A DNA stretch of 39,347 bases from an archaeon (GTDB lineage Archaea > Asgardarchaeota > Heimdallarchaeia > Heimdallarchaeales > JAJRWK01): contig JAJRWK010000236.1 of NCBI GenBank assembly GCA_024276795.1, positions 1 through 39,347 of the forward strand, written 5' to 3'. The notes beneath the pieces are model-generated. The model was given only the letters and a program-made list of their open reading frames with translations, was not told the DNA's origin and made no database searches. Both the position numbers and the translations under genes were made by a program. Shown in pieces: positions 18,628 through 27,771 of this stretch. Within the stretch, counting starts at the first letter, position 1. Each line of letters begins with the position of its first letter.

Positions 18628-19656
18628 TTATCTTCTTCCGAGATGGAGCTCTAAAACCCGAGTTGCCATTTGGCAGAGGTAGCGTGCCTTCTCGATTCGT
18701 TCCTCTTCATTATCCCCAATGTGAGGGAGGAGATATTTGTCCAAGACTTGTTTGGTTCTTTCGAGGCGGTATTCCTTGGACTGACCAACAGCGATCCGTT
18801 TTCCGATATAGTCTAGGGCGTCTTCTGTGGTTCTGACTTCCGGTTCTGCTTGTAGGGCGGGAAATAGAGCTTTCCTCAGTTCTGCATCGTTTCCTGCGAT
18901 TTGTATCGTAATGTCTCGGTCTTTTTCCATTCCAAGAGCTTTTAGTAGTACAACGAGGGGGATTTTTCTCGAAACGCTTGGAAAACTGACTCTTAACGTG
19001 CCGTCCTTGTTCAACTCAAGGGTAACGGGTGCACGAAAACCTTGTTTCGTACTGAATACTTTAGCTAGAGCAGTGACGCTACTTTTCCCATCTAGTTTTT
19101 CTGTGAGAATCCTATTTGGAGCAAGGTCTTCTTGGGTTACGATGACTCTTTCACTCCCGTTAATGATAAAATATCCTCCAGGGTCTCTTGGGTCTTCTTG
19201 GAGTTCTTTGGAATCACCTTTTGAACGTGAAAGAGGGCATTTCACAGATTTGAGCATGATTGGTAGATATCCGATCCTAACTTCTTCAGGTTCGCCATCA
19301 CTTACATTTCCATCTTCGTCAATGAAGACGGGAGTCATTTTTAGGATGAGTTCGCCGGCGTAGGTTAGGTTTCGGATTCTAGCTTCCATTGGTTTTACGT
19401 TAGTGAATGACCCGTCAGCTTCTCTGACCGTTGGTTCTTTGACCGTGATATCATCTAGGCGAACATAATATTGGGTTACTTCAGGTGGAAGTTCTAGTTC
19501 GATTTTTTCTTCTTCTTTTATGATTTGCAATAGCCCTTTTTGGATAAAGTCATTGAAACTATCCAAATGCTGTCTGACTAACCCCATTTCTTCAAACATA
19601 GCATTTGCTATTGCCCATTTCTCATCAATTGTTAACTTGCGAGTGATTGCTGCCAT
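18628..19656 (-). CDS. rpoB: RNA polymerase subunit B, N-terminal part, ending at an in-frame TAA after ELHLGRR
   Basis: LIKSVKCPLSR-type motif (MLKSVKCPLSRSKGDS), GGYFIINGSERVIVTQEDLAPNRI; in frame with downstream rpoB ORFs. Confidence 0.95.
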   Translation of the reverse strand: MAAITRKLTIDEKWAIANAMFEEMGLVRQHLDSFNDFIQKGLLQIIKEEEKIELELPPEVTQYYVRLDDITVKEPTVREADGSFTNVKPMEARIRNLTYAGELILKMTPVFIDEDGNVSDGEPEEVRIGYLPIMLKSVKCPLSRSKGDSKELQEDPRDPGGYFIINGSERVIVTQEDLAPNRILTEKLDGKSSVTALAKVFSTKQGFRAPVTLELNKDGTLRVSFPSVSRKIPLVVLLKALGMEKDRDITIQIAGNDAELRKALFPALQAEPEVRTTEDALDYIGKRIAVGQSKEYRLERTKQVLDKYLLPHIGDNEEERIEKARYLCQMATRVLELHLGRR

Positions 19657-19718
19657 GGCCCGTACCCTCTAAAAATCACAGGAGGATTCTGGATATTTTT
19701 CCTCAACTACTGTTCACT

Positions 19719-19739
19719 CTTATATTGCATTAATATAAG
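19719..19739 (-). promoter_or_regulatory. Candidate TATA region / hyphenated palindrome upstream of rpoB
   Basis: CTTATAT-TGCATTA-ATATAAG, 63-83 bp upstream of the rpoB start. Confidence 0.4.
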
Positions 19740-19954
19740 TTTTGAAACAAACTCACTCTCTATTTTAGCCAGATTCTTGTTTTTGGGGTTGGTGGGGGCA
19801 TATCATGAAAGGGTAATGCCACATCATGCAGACCGCTCGTATAGGTTCGTGGTTATGCCGAGTTTTATAAAGAAGAGATAAGAATGGAGAACTATATCGA
19901 GTTTTTGTGGTTTGATTGGAGTATCTTTTATAAGAAGAGATAGATGTCTAAAAT

Positions 19955-21010
19955 GTGAGTAGCAAAGGTCGATACTCCAAGAAGGCACCACTCACCCGTA
20001 GGGGAACACTTTTGGCATTGTCCGTTTTCGTACTTTTTCTCACCTATTATATTATTGAGCCGGTGCTTACGGGAATGTTAGTTGGAGCGGGATTGGCTTA
20101 CATATCGTTTCCGATCTATGACCGGTTGGAAAAGAGAATTAAGGGAAAGAACAGCCGTGCAGTAGTTGTTATGGGTATTGTTTTTGTTCCCATTGTGATC
20201 ATCATTATTATTAGTGCTAAGGCGATCCTAGATATTGCTCAAGGTAATGTTAGTCAAAGCGATTTAGTGCTCGCTGTAAATGAAGTTATCAATTTCTTTA
20301 TTCGGCCCTTTGGCTATGAAAGTGATACGGGAACCCAATTTGTTGAACAAACACTGGGTTTCTTTCAAAACTATGCTATTCGTGCGGTGAATCAGTCATT
20401 TCGAATTCTTGCAGAATTAACAGTGTTTTTTGCTACCTATATTTACACTCTCACTCAGGCTCGAGAAGACTTACATGATATCTTGGAGAACATCCCCGAA
20501 GACACAAAAGCTTTTTTTGCAGAATACCATAGCCACGTTGCTCAACTTCTTGATGCAATGATTTTTAGCACGATTTTAACTTCGGCAATTGCAGGATTCA
20601 TTTCTTTCTTTATTTACTGGTTTGCGGGTTTTAATTTCACCTTGTCATTCATATTGGCAGTTCTCACGTTTTTAGTAGCTCTTTTGCCGGTACTTGGTTC
20701 TCCAATGATTTATTTGCCTGCTGCGGCTCTTGCATATACGATTGAAGGATTGTTCAGTGCAATACTAATTCTTGTTGCAGGAACTATATTTTTGCTATTG
20801 ATTCCTACGTTTGTTCTGACACCCTATTTTGCTGCGAAATATGGCGAAGTGCATTTCATTCTCCCTCTTATTGCATTCGTTGCCGCTCCAATTGCGTTTG
20901 GAGGAGTTAGAGGTTTTGTAGCGGGACCTCTCATTGTGAGTCTAGCCTTTGCGACGATTTCATTCTTACGAGAAAACCCCCAGTTGATATGGGGAAAGAT
21001 TGAAGAATAA
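19955..21010 (+). CDS. AI-2E/PerM family transporter-like membrane protein
   Basis: 351 aa, GTG start; multi-TM pattern with FILPLIAFVAAPIAFGGVRGFVAGPLIVSLAFA near the C-terminus. Confidence 0.75.
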   Translation: MSSKGRYSKKAPLTRRGTLLALSVFVLFLTYYIIEPVLTGMLVGAGLAYISFPIYDRLEKRIKGKNSRAVVVMGIVFVPIVIIIIISAKAILDIAQGNVSQSDLVLAVNEVINFFIRPFGYESDTGTQFVEQTLGFFQNYAIRAVNQSFRILAELTVFFATYIYTLTQAREDLHDILENIPEDTKAFFAEYHSHVAQLLDAMIFSTILTSAIAGFISFFIYWFAGFNFTLSFILAVLTFLVALLPVLGSPMIYLPAAALAYTIEGLFSAILILVAGTIFLLLIPTFVLTPYFAAKYGEVHFILPLIAFVAAPIAFGGVRGFVAGPLIVSLAFATISFLRENPQLIWGKIEE

Positions 21011-21147
21011 AAACAGATTTTGCTGTGTTCTGGTTTGTTTTTTTCTTTTTTTCGGCTGATATTTTTCCAGATGTTGAAAAACCAAGAAAGAACAATTCAT
21101 AAACCCGAAAGAAAAATACTCCTTGATAGCATTGGAGTAAAGGAGAT

Positions 21148-21564
21148 TTGGTTATGTCGGCAACAATACAGCGACTCTTTAATCAAGAGCTGAATATCTT
21201 TATCGGGAAGAGGGTAAAAGTAGATATGGATACAGGGAAACAGTATATGGGAATTTTGCGCGGGATTGGAAGCGATTTTACAATTATTCTAGGCGATGCA
21301 TCTAATGGGAATGAAAAGTTACATCGGGTGTTTATTTCAGGCCGTCACATCGTGGAAATGACTCTTGCGGAAGAGCCATTTGACATCCAAGGTCTGGCTC
21401 AAGAACTCGCACAGATCTTTAAGCCTGAGAACTTGAAGGTTTACGAGGATACTGGTGTGATTAAGGTACTAGATCGGTTTAGAGTCTCTGAAGAAGGAGT
21501 CGAGGGAGAAGGCCCGGTTGCAGAGCGTATCAGAAGGGTTTGGGAGAAATACGCCAAGCACTAA
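21148..21564 (+). CDS. Sm-like (Lsm) archaeal protein with C-terminal extension domain
   Basis: LNIFIGKRVKVDMDTGKQYMGILRGIGSDFTIILGDA...HRVFISGRHIVEM resembles Sm1/Sm2 motifs. Confidence 0.75.
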   Translation: MVMSATIQRLFNQELNIFIGKRVKVDMDTGKQYMGILRGIGSDFTIILGDASNGNEKLHRVFISGRHIVEMTLAEEPFDIQGLAQELAQIFKPENLKVYEDTGVIKVLDRFRVSEEGVEGEGPVAERIRRVWEKYAKH

Positions 21565-21635
21565 CGAGCGATGCTTTCTTTTCTCTTCCCGTTAATTTTT
21601 GGCGTGATTATTTGCAGGACCATTTGAATCAGGGT

Positions 21636-22850
21636 TTAGGAGAAGAACTGTGATGTTGCGAATTGGTCTTTTTGTTGTCTCCTTTTGACCTTTTTCACCG
21701 CTTCAACAAAATGTCTGTGCTTGACTGAGGTTAGTCTTTCTCTAACTGCCAGAATGCCGGCTTCCATACATACATTCTTGATTTCTGCTCCGCTGAAGTT
21801 TTCAGTCATATCCGCTAAAGCGACTAGGTCGACATCGTTGGCTAGGGAAATGCGGCGAGCATGGACTTTGAAGATCTCTAACCGGCCTTCAGAGTTTGGT
21901 AAGGGAACTTCGATGATGCGATCGAAGCGCCCGGGCCGCACGAGGGCACTATCTAGGATGTCGGGTCGATTTGTTGCTGCGATTACTTTTACGTCACCGC
22001 GTGGTTCGAAGCCGTCTAAGCAACTAAGCAATTGCATAAGGGTTCTCTGCACTTCTCGGTCACCGCTTGTGCCCATGTCGAGGCGTTTGCTTCCAATAGC
22101 ATCAAGTTCGTCAATAAAGAGGATTGTTGGGGTGTGTTCTTCAGCGAATCTAAAAATTTCTCTGACTAGACGTGCTCCTTCACCGATGAATTTTTGGACT
22201 AGTTCGCTTCCAATTACCCGAATAAATCGCGCCTCGGTCTCATGTGCCACGGCTCGAGCGAGAAGGGTTTTCCCGGTTCCAGGGGGACCGTGTAGGAGGA
22301 CTCCTTTAGGGGGTTCGATACCTACTTGTTCAAAGAGTTCGGGAGATTTTAAGGGGAGTTCTACTATTTCTCGCAATTCTTCTATTTGTTCTCCTAATCC
22401 GCCAATGTCAGCATAGCTGACTTGAGGACGTTCTTCGATTTCCATGGCCCGAACCATGGGATCATGACTTTCTGGTAAGACATCGACGATTGCAAAAGAT
22501 CGTTGGTTCAGAGCAACCCTAACGTTTGGCTGTAGGAGTTTTCTATCAATTCTGCTACTTATGCTCACAACCATTGTTGGACCCGTTGTGGATCGAATAA
22601 CAGCTGTTTGTTTGTCAAGAACTTCGACTAATTGGCCAGTGAACAGCGGCGGTGCTCGGAGACGTTCCAATTCAGTTCGTAGGTTATTCAATTCTCTTTG
22701 TAGCCTGAGTCGTTCACCTTCTACCACTTGCTTTTCGGTTTCTAAGCGTTTTTTCTGCCGCTCCAGGTGTCGGGTATACGAAAGCAAGTAGCTGGTGTCC
22801 GCTTCGTTTAGGTCCTGCTCCGTGTTTTTGTCTTTGATTCGTGAAGGCAT
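21636..22850 (-). CDS. pan: Proteasome-activating nucleotidase (PAN/Rpt-like AAA+ ATPase)
   Basis: N-terminal coiled coil; DIGGLGEQIEELREIVELPL, GPPGTGKTLLARAVAHET, ILFIDELDAIGSKR, RPGRFDRIIEVPLPN. Confidence 0.95.
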   Translation of the reverse strand: MPSRIKDKNTEQDLNEADTSYLLSYTRHLERQKKRLETEKQVVEGERLRLQRELNNLRTELERLRAPPLFTGQLVEVLDKQTAVIRSTTGPTMVVSISSRIDRKLLQPNVRVALNQRSFAIVDVLPESHDPMVRAMEIEERPQVSYADIGGLGEQIEELREIVELPLKSPELFEQVGIEPPKGVLLHGPPGTGKTLLARAVAHETEARFIRVIGSELVQKFIGEGARLVREIFRFAEEHTPTILFIDELDAIGSKRLDMGTSGDREVQRTLMQLLSCLDGFEPRGDVKVIAATNRPDILDSALVRPGRFDRIIEVPLPNSEGRLEIFKVHARRISLANDVDLVALADMTENFSGAEIKNVCMEAGILAVRERLTSVKHRHFVEAVKKVKRRQQKDQFATSQFFS

Positions 22851-22977
22851 TTCGCATACCCCTCTTCTTTATATTAGGTTTATTGATTTACATTTAAAAC
22901 TATTCTCTAACCTCTATCCTTCCTTTCTTTGAGTTGAAAGTCGTGTCTTTGTAGAGATAAGAGGGAGAGTGGGGGGG

Positions 22978-25050
22978 CTATTCAGGAGGATCCCCTAGCT
23001 TTGAGAGACTTTTTTCAACTTCTTCTTTTGGGTTAAGGAAAACAAAGCGGCTTACACTGATTTCTAATCGTTTCATTTCCTCTCTTAACCGTACTTTGCC
23101 TGTAATTCGAATCTCGTTTAAGAGAAGTTTTTCGTCTAGAAATGCTTGGACAGCCTCTGGACTGTGTTCTTCTTTAAGAGCCTCAAGATCCTCTATGCTG
23201 AGACCGAGAACCCGTTCCACTTGATCTCCAAAAAAAGTACAATGTAGGGTCTCTGTTGCATCATCAACGACTAGGGAGAGTATTCCTCGTTTTGTTGCTT
23301 CTTGAACTAAGCCATGGGTCTCGCACATGTTATCGGGCGTAATTTTCTTGTTGCATTCTGGGCAGGCAGAATAGATCACGGGTTCGAAGATTTTCACGAT
23401 TGTACCTTCTATGGTTACGAATTCACCATCTTGCACGGTAGCGATTTCTCTGGGCTCCTCGGTTCCTACGGGATATGGACGGTTAATGAGAGCATCTGCT
23501 GTCATGAGGATGTCGTCCATGTTCTCTAATTCTATGGGTTTTACATAGCTTCCACGTCCGAATAGCAGTTCAACACCTTGTTCTGTTGTTTTTGGAGAAA
23601 GATTACCGAATTCATAGCCAAGACCTTCTTGAACCTCAGAAAGTTTTTGTGCGCTGTCGTCCCATGCGATGATTCTTACTTGGCCAGTACTGTCAGAGAC
23701 AATTAGGGCTTGGAGCTTGCCTGAAGAGCCGTCTTTTCTAGTGAATTCTCTTAGAGGGTCTTTTCGCAGTATTTTCCCGCGAATTATTACGGAAGCTGAT
23801 TCCTCGGATAGTTCATCGATGGGAGTAGAAAGTTCTGTGAAGGAGGAAGATTCGGAATTGATTGTTTCAATCGTCCCGTATCGTCCAAGAGAAAGTTCGG
23901 GTTGGTCAGTGCCATAGCCTTCTCTTGCCATTGCATTGGAAATCTTGATAGTAGATCCAGGTTCGATAGTGTTGCTTTCTTCTGCTTTTTCGTCCCATAG
24001 GGTTAGGCGAGTGGAACCCGTATCGTCTTTAATGTACAACGTTGCTACTTTTCCTTCGGAACCATCTTTTCGTTGAATTGTGCGAGGTGATTCTTTGCCT
24101 ACAACAACGGCAATAAGTGAGACGTTTTTCATTTCGGGTTTCAGATCTTTGATTTTCACGTCATTTTCTTCGAATTGTTTTTCGGGAAGAGTAATATCTT
24201 GGCATTCGTCGTCGGAGAGTTTACGGAAAACGGTGTACTGCCCGCTGTGGAGCTCTAAGTCTCGTCCTTCTTGTTGTCTTGGCCGCAAGTTAAGTATTTC
24301 CACGCATGCGCCAGGGTCAAGTGACTGGATTGTTTCGGCCTCATTTCCCCAAAAAACAACTCTGATGGTGTTTTCCTGATCTTTAAGAATGAGAGAAGCC
24401 ACCTTGCCTTCGGATCCATCAGATCTGCTGAATGTAGAAACGGGATATATATTTGCAATTTTGCCTTTTATTGAGACTTCGTCAGAATCGCTAGTAATGT
24501 CTTTTATTGCAGTGAATTCTTTTGAAACTTCTGGAATGTTATCATCGCCTTCCATTTTTTCGATTTTCCCGCGATTGCCAATATGAAGCTCTACAGCCGT
24601 GTTTCTTCCAGGTTTTGTATATGCCCCTACAACCTTGACCACGTCTCCGACTTGAAGGTCTTGGTCTTCAACGTAGGCCGTAGCATGATCCCATAGTACT
24701 AATGTGATTGATCCTGTTTCATCGACGAGTTCAATTCTTCTTAGAGCCCCGATGCCACCATCTTTTCTTTGAAATTCACGAATTGCCGATATACGAGTTA
24801 TTCTTCCTTTGATGGAGACGTTATTCATCATAGGATTTAGATCTGCGATCTGGATAGGTTCAAAATGTGTGCTACCAGAAAGGTCAACCCCAAGTTCCCG
24901 GGCAACTATGTGGGCAGCTCCTTGCTCTGTGAGAAAGCCACCCAAATTCTGTATTTTCTGTTGCACCAGGCGGTGTATTTCTTCTCGGGATAGGTTTTTT
25001 TGCTCTTCGATCAATCTAATGATTTCTTCCAATGGGAGATTATGACTCAT
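22978..25050 (-). CDS. RPA-like protein with five predicted OB folds and a C-terminal zinc finger
   Basis: Four repeats of the type IxDLxPxMxNVSIKGRI...RKDGxxGKVxxLxLxDETGxxRxxLWD, plus a C-terminal OB containing CPECNKKITPDNMCETH. Confidence 0.9.
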   Translation of the reverse strand: MSHNLPLEEIIRLIEEQKNLSREEIHRLVQQKIQNLGGFLTEQGAAHIVARELGVDLSGSTHFEPIQIADLNPMMNNVSIKGRITRISAIREFQRKDGGIGALRRIELVDETGSITLVLWDHATAYVEDQDLQVGDVVKVVGAYTKPGRNTAVELHIGNRGKIEKMEGDDNIPEVSKEFTAIKDITSDSDEVSIKGKIANIYPVSTFSRSDGSEGKVASLILKDQENTIRVVFWGNEAETIQSLDPGACVEILNLRPRQQEGRDLELHSGQYTVFRKLSDDECQDITLPEKQFEENDVKIKDLKPEMKNVSLIAVVVGKESPRTIQRKDGSEGKVATLYIKDDTGSTRLTLWDEKAEESNTIEPGSTIKISNAMAREGYGTDQPELSLGRYGTIETINSESSSFTELSTPIDELSEESASVIIRGKILRKDPLREFTRKDGSSGKLQALIVSDSTGQVRIIAWDDSAQKLSEVQEGLGYEFGNLSPKTTEQGVELLFGRGSYVKPIELENMDDILMTADALINRPYPVGTEEPREIATVQDGEFVTIEGTIVKIFEPVIYSACPECNKKITPDNMCETHGLVQEATKRGILSLVVDDATETLHCTFFGDQVERVLGLSIEDLEALKEEHSPEAVQAFLDEKLLLNEIRITGKVRLREEMKRLEISVSRFVFLNPKEEVEKSLSKLGDPPE

Positions 25051-25177
25051 ATTTTACCACTATTTACAGTTACTTATTTTATCTACAATATGTAAAACTC
25101 TTCTTGTATTATATCACTCTTAAGGAGGGCGTGTCAAAACTGAACTGTGATGCGATAAGAGGCGAGAGGCGAGATTC

Positions 25178-25465
25178 TTAGAAATCGGTGCATCTGCAGG
25201 GAGTTTTTCCACATTTTGAGCACCCTTCTCGCGGGTATTTGTCATAAAACGCCTTTTCAATGTTTACATTGTAAAGATTCGCTAGGCTAAGCAACCATGC
25301 GAGAACGTCAGCAAACTCTTCTTCTAATTTTGTTTTTTCATTCTTTAGTAAGGCCTCAGCGAGTTCGCCAATTTCTTCTATGAATTTAAGTATGTTTTGA
25401 ATTAGGGGTCTGTTTTGATCTCTCTGGAGGTACAATTGTTTTATGTGTTCCTGCATTTCTTGCAC
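25178..25465 (-). CDS. MazG-like NTP pyrophosphohydrolase with C-terminal Cys cluster
   Basis: FIEEIGELAEALLKNEKTKLEEEFADVLAWLLSLANLYNVNIEKAF; tail CSKCGKTPCRC. Confidence 0.85.
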   Translation of the reverse strand: MQEMQEHIKQLYLQRDQNRPLIQNILKFIEEIGELAEALLKNEKTKLEEEFADVLAWLLSLANLYNVNIEKAFYDKYPREGCSKCGKTPCRCTDF

Positions 25466-25496
25466 GCGTGTTCATTGCTTGGAGCCTTCTTATTAT

Positions 25497-26396
25497 TTAG
25501 GAATCTTCACCAGATGACGAATTTGTTTTGAAAAGGCCCTCAATGAATACTTCCGCGGCCCGATAAGAACTTCTAACGAGGGGGCCAGCAAAGACTTTCT
25601 TGAAGCCCATTTGTTCCCCTATTTGTTGAAGCTCCTTAAATTCGTAGGGAGTATAGTATTTCTTTAGGGGAAAATGTTGCTGGGAGGGTTGTAAATACTG
25701 GCCAATAGTAAGTATGTCCACGTTTATGGCTCGTAAGTCTTCCATGGCTTCGACGAGTTCTTCTTTTGTCTCTCCGAGTCCCACCATTAGCCCCGATTTG
25801 GTGATCATGTTAGGGTAGGTTTGTTTTACAAGGTGAAGCACTTTCAGGGACTGGTCATAAGTTGCTCGTCGATCTCGAACTTTGGGAGTCAGCCGGCGAA
25901 CGGTTTCTAAATTATGGCCAAAAACATCTGGCATTGCATTTGCAACGGTGAGAATTAGAGTTACGATCCCTTGGAAATCAGGTGTCAGAACTTCAATTCT
26001 TGTGTTTGGGTTGAATTCTCGGATTAGCTTAATGCTTTCCGCAAAATGCTTAGCTCCCTGATCTTCTAAGTCGTCACGGTCAATGGAAGTGAGAACCACA
26101 TATGTTAGACCTAACTTCTTAATGGCACGAGCCAATCGTAGGGGTTCGCTTGGATCCAAGGGTGAGGGATTTTTTGAACTCTTAACTGCACAAAACTTAC
26201 AGCCTCTCGTACAAGTCTCGCCCATGATCATAAAGGTGGCAGTTCCTGCAGACCAGCACTCACCAATGTTTGGGCAGTGGGCTTCCTCGCAGACCGTGGC
26301 TACGCCACTCGTGTTTACAACTCTGCTTGTGGAACGAAATTGGGTCGAGAACGGTTTTAGCTTGGCACGTATCCATTCTGGCTTAGGTGAAGGCAT
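25497..26396 (-). CDS. lipA: Lipoyl synthase (radical SAM)
   Basis: CEEAHCPNIGECWSAGTATFMIMGETCTRGCKFCAV carries both LipA cysteine motifs; TPDFQG. Confidence 0.97.
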   Translation of the reverse strand: MPSPKPEWIRAKLKPFSTQFRSTSRVVNTSGVATVCEEAHCPNIGECWSAGTATFMIMGETCTRGCKFCAVKSSKNPSPLDPSEPLRLARAIKKLGLTYVVLTSIDRDDLEDQGAKHFAESIKLIREFNPNTRIEVLTPDFQGIVTLILTVANAMPDVFGHNLETVRRLTPKVRDRRATYDQSLKVLHLVKQTYPNMITKSGLMVGLGETKEELVEAMEDLRAINVDILTIGQYLQPSQQHFPLKKYYTPYEFKELQQIGEQMGFKKVFAGPLVRSSYRAAEVFIEGLFKTNSSSGEDS

Positions 26397-26483
26397 GGTG
26401 TGTTCAAGCCTATTTTAGAAAACCAATGTAAAAAGATTTCAGAAAAAACAGATAGGAAAGAGTTGAAAGGAATAAATCAAATG

Positions 26484-26915
26484 TCAGGCTCTGCCTTGCT
26501 TAACATCTAACATTCTCTGTAGGGTTAAGAATGCAAGGATTACGATTACAGTTGCAACAGTCATGAGCTTCCAGGCTCGTTGAGTATCGTGGGGGTCTTT
26601 TGCAGCATTATCTAGAAGGAATAGACCGCCAAAACCAACGAACATGAGTAGCCCCGCAACGATCCCTTCTAGTAAGAACTGACGATCAGTTCCATTTGGA
26701 AAGATTAAGAGAGGATTGTTGTTTTGATCGGAACCAATAGTCAATGGTTTCTCGACAAGATCATACATTCCACCGATGTAGATGTAGAATATTGCGAGAA
26801 ATATCAACACGTATAGTATTTTGCCGGGTACCTCTCTCCTCATGGAGAAGGTAAGTTTGTAGAATCTAAAGTTAGGACGGCGTAGTCCTGGAAAAACCCA
26901 TGGAAGTTTTGCCAT
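26484..26915 (-). CDS. OSTC/DC2-like membrane protein (OST3/OST6 family; oligosaccharyltransferase auxiliary subunit homologue)
   Basis: IYIGGMYDLVEKPLTIGSDQNNNP...GTDRQFLLEGIVAGLLMFVGFGGLFLLDNAAKDPH matches, from memory, eukaryotic OSTC (..GGIIYDVIVEPPSVGS...[28 protein letters not shown]..). Confidence 0.8.
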   Translation of the reverse strand: MAKLPWVFPGLRRPNFRFYKLTFSMRREVPGKILYVLIFLAIFYIYIGGMYDLVEKPLTIGSDQNNNPLLIFPNGTDRQFLLEGIVAGLLMFVGFGGLFLLDNAAKDPHDTQRAWKLMTVATVIVILAFLTLQRMLDVKQGRA

Positions 26916-27082
26916 TCATTGAGCACCTCTGTGTTTAGGTGAGACATTGGTCTTTTTAAGGATTAGTTCTTGCTAGCGACCTATGAACTGACCTTGTATA
27001 TATGCAAGGGTTTTATGGGCTCTCATGTGTGCTCAAAATTGCACCCAACCTCGTGAGCAGAACGGGCGGCCCACAACGCCCA

Positions 27083-27220
27083 CTATTCAGTGGCTTTGCT
27101 TGAAAAACGTTGGGAATCTTTCTCTTCAATACTTGCTTTGCTGTAGAGATGTTTGGCAAGTCCACGGTTCTGCACCAAGGCGAAGAGGGGTTTCATCTCG
27201 ATCCTCTCAGTACGAAGCAT
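27083..27220 (-). CDS. Possible small protein (45 aa), unknown
   Basis: ATG..TAG frame: MLRTERIEMKPLFALVQNRGLAKHLYSKASIEEKDSQRFSSKATE; isolated in a roughly 850-bp otherwise empty interval. Confidence 0.3.
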   Translation of the reverse strand: MLRTERIEMKPLFALVQNRGLAKHLYSKASIEEKDSQRFSSKATE

Positions 27221-27771
27221 GTCCCCACGTGCAAGCAAGACACATTTTTATTCTTCCTAAACCTTATTTTTCAACATTTAAGCAAGATTGATTAAGAGGT
27301 GTTTCAAAAAAAGGACAGCTCTCACAAAAAGCAAACAAAATTGAGTCGTCAGTAACCGTGGAAACCAACAGTCTTTTCTCTGGTTTTTCAAAAGAGACAG
27401 CCCTTGAATTCAGATATCTGTCATGATACATAAGGGTCTCTGATTGACAAGCCGGGTTTTTCAATAAGTGTGGTTTATAACCAAAAACTCAATAGTTCTT
27501 ATTGTTGGAGAAAAAAGAAATGGATCAAAAGAATGAAACAAGGTTATGGGGATATTGAGATGCACTGTTTTATGATAACAAACGCATTGAGATTTTGCAA
27601 TGAGCTCTTGAAGCAACAAGCAAGTGGGTTTCTCTTTTTTGATTTCGTACATATAGCTATAGCGATTCCCAGATGTTCTGATATTCATAAAGGACTCTCT
27701 AATGGAGACAACAATGGGAGAAATTCTCAGAATTGTTTGATATTCCATAATGAGAAGGGAGGGAAGGGACG

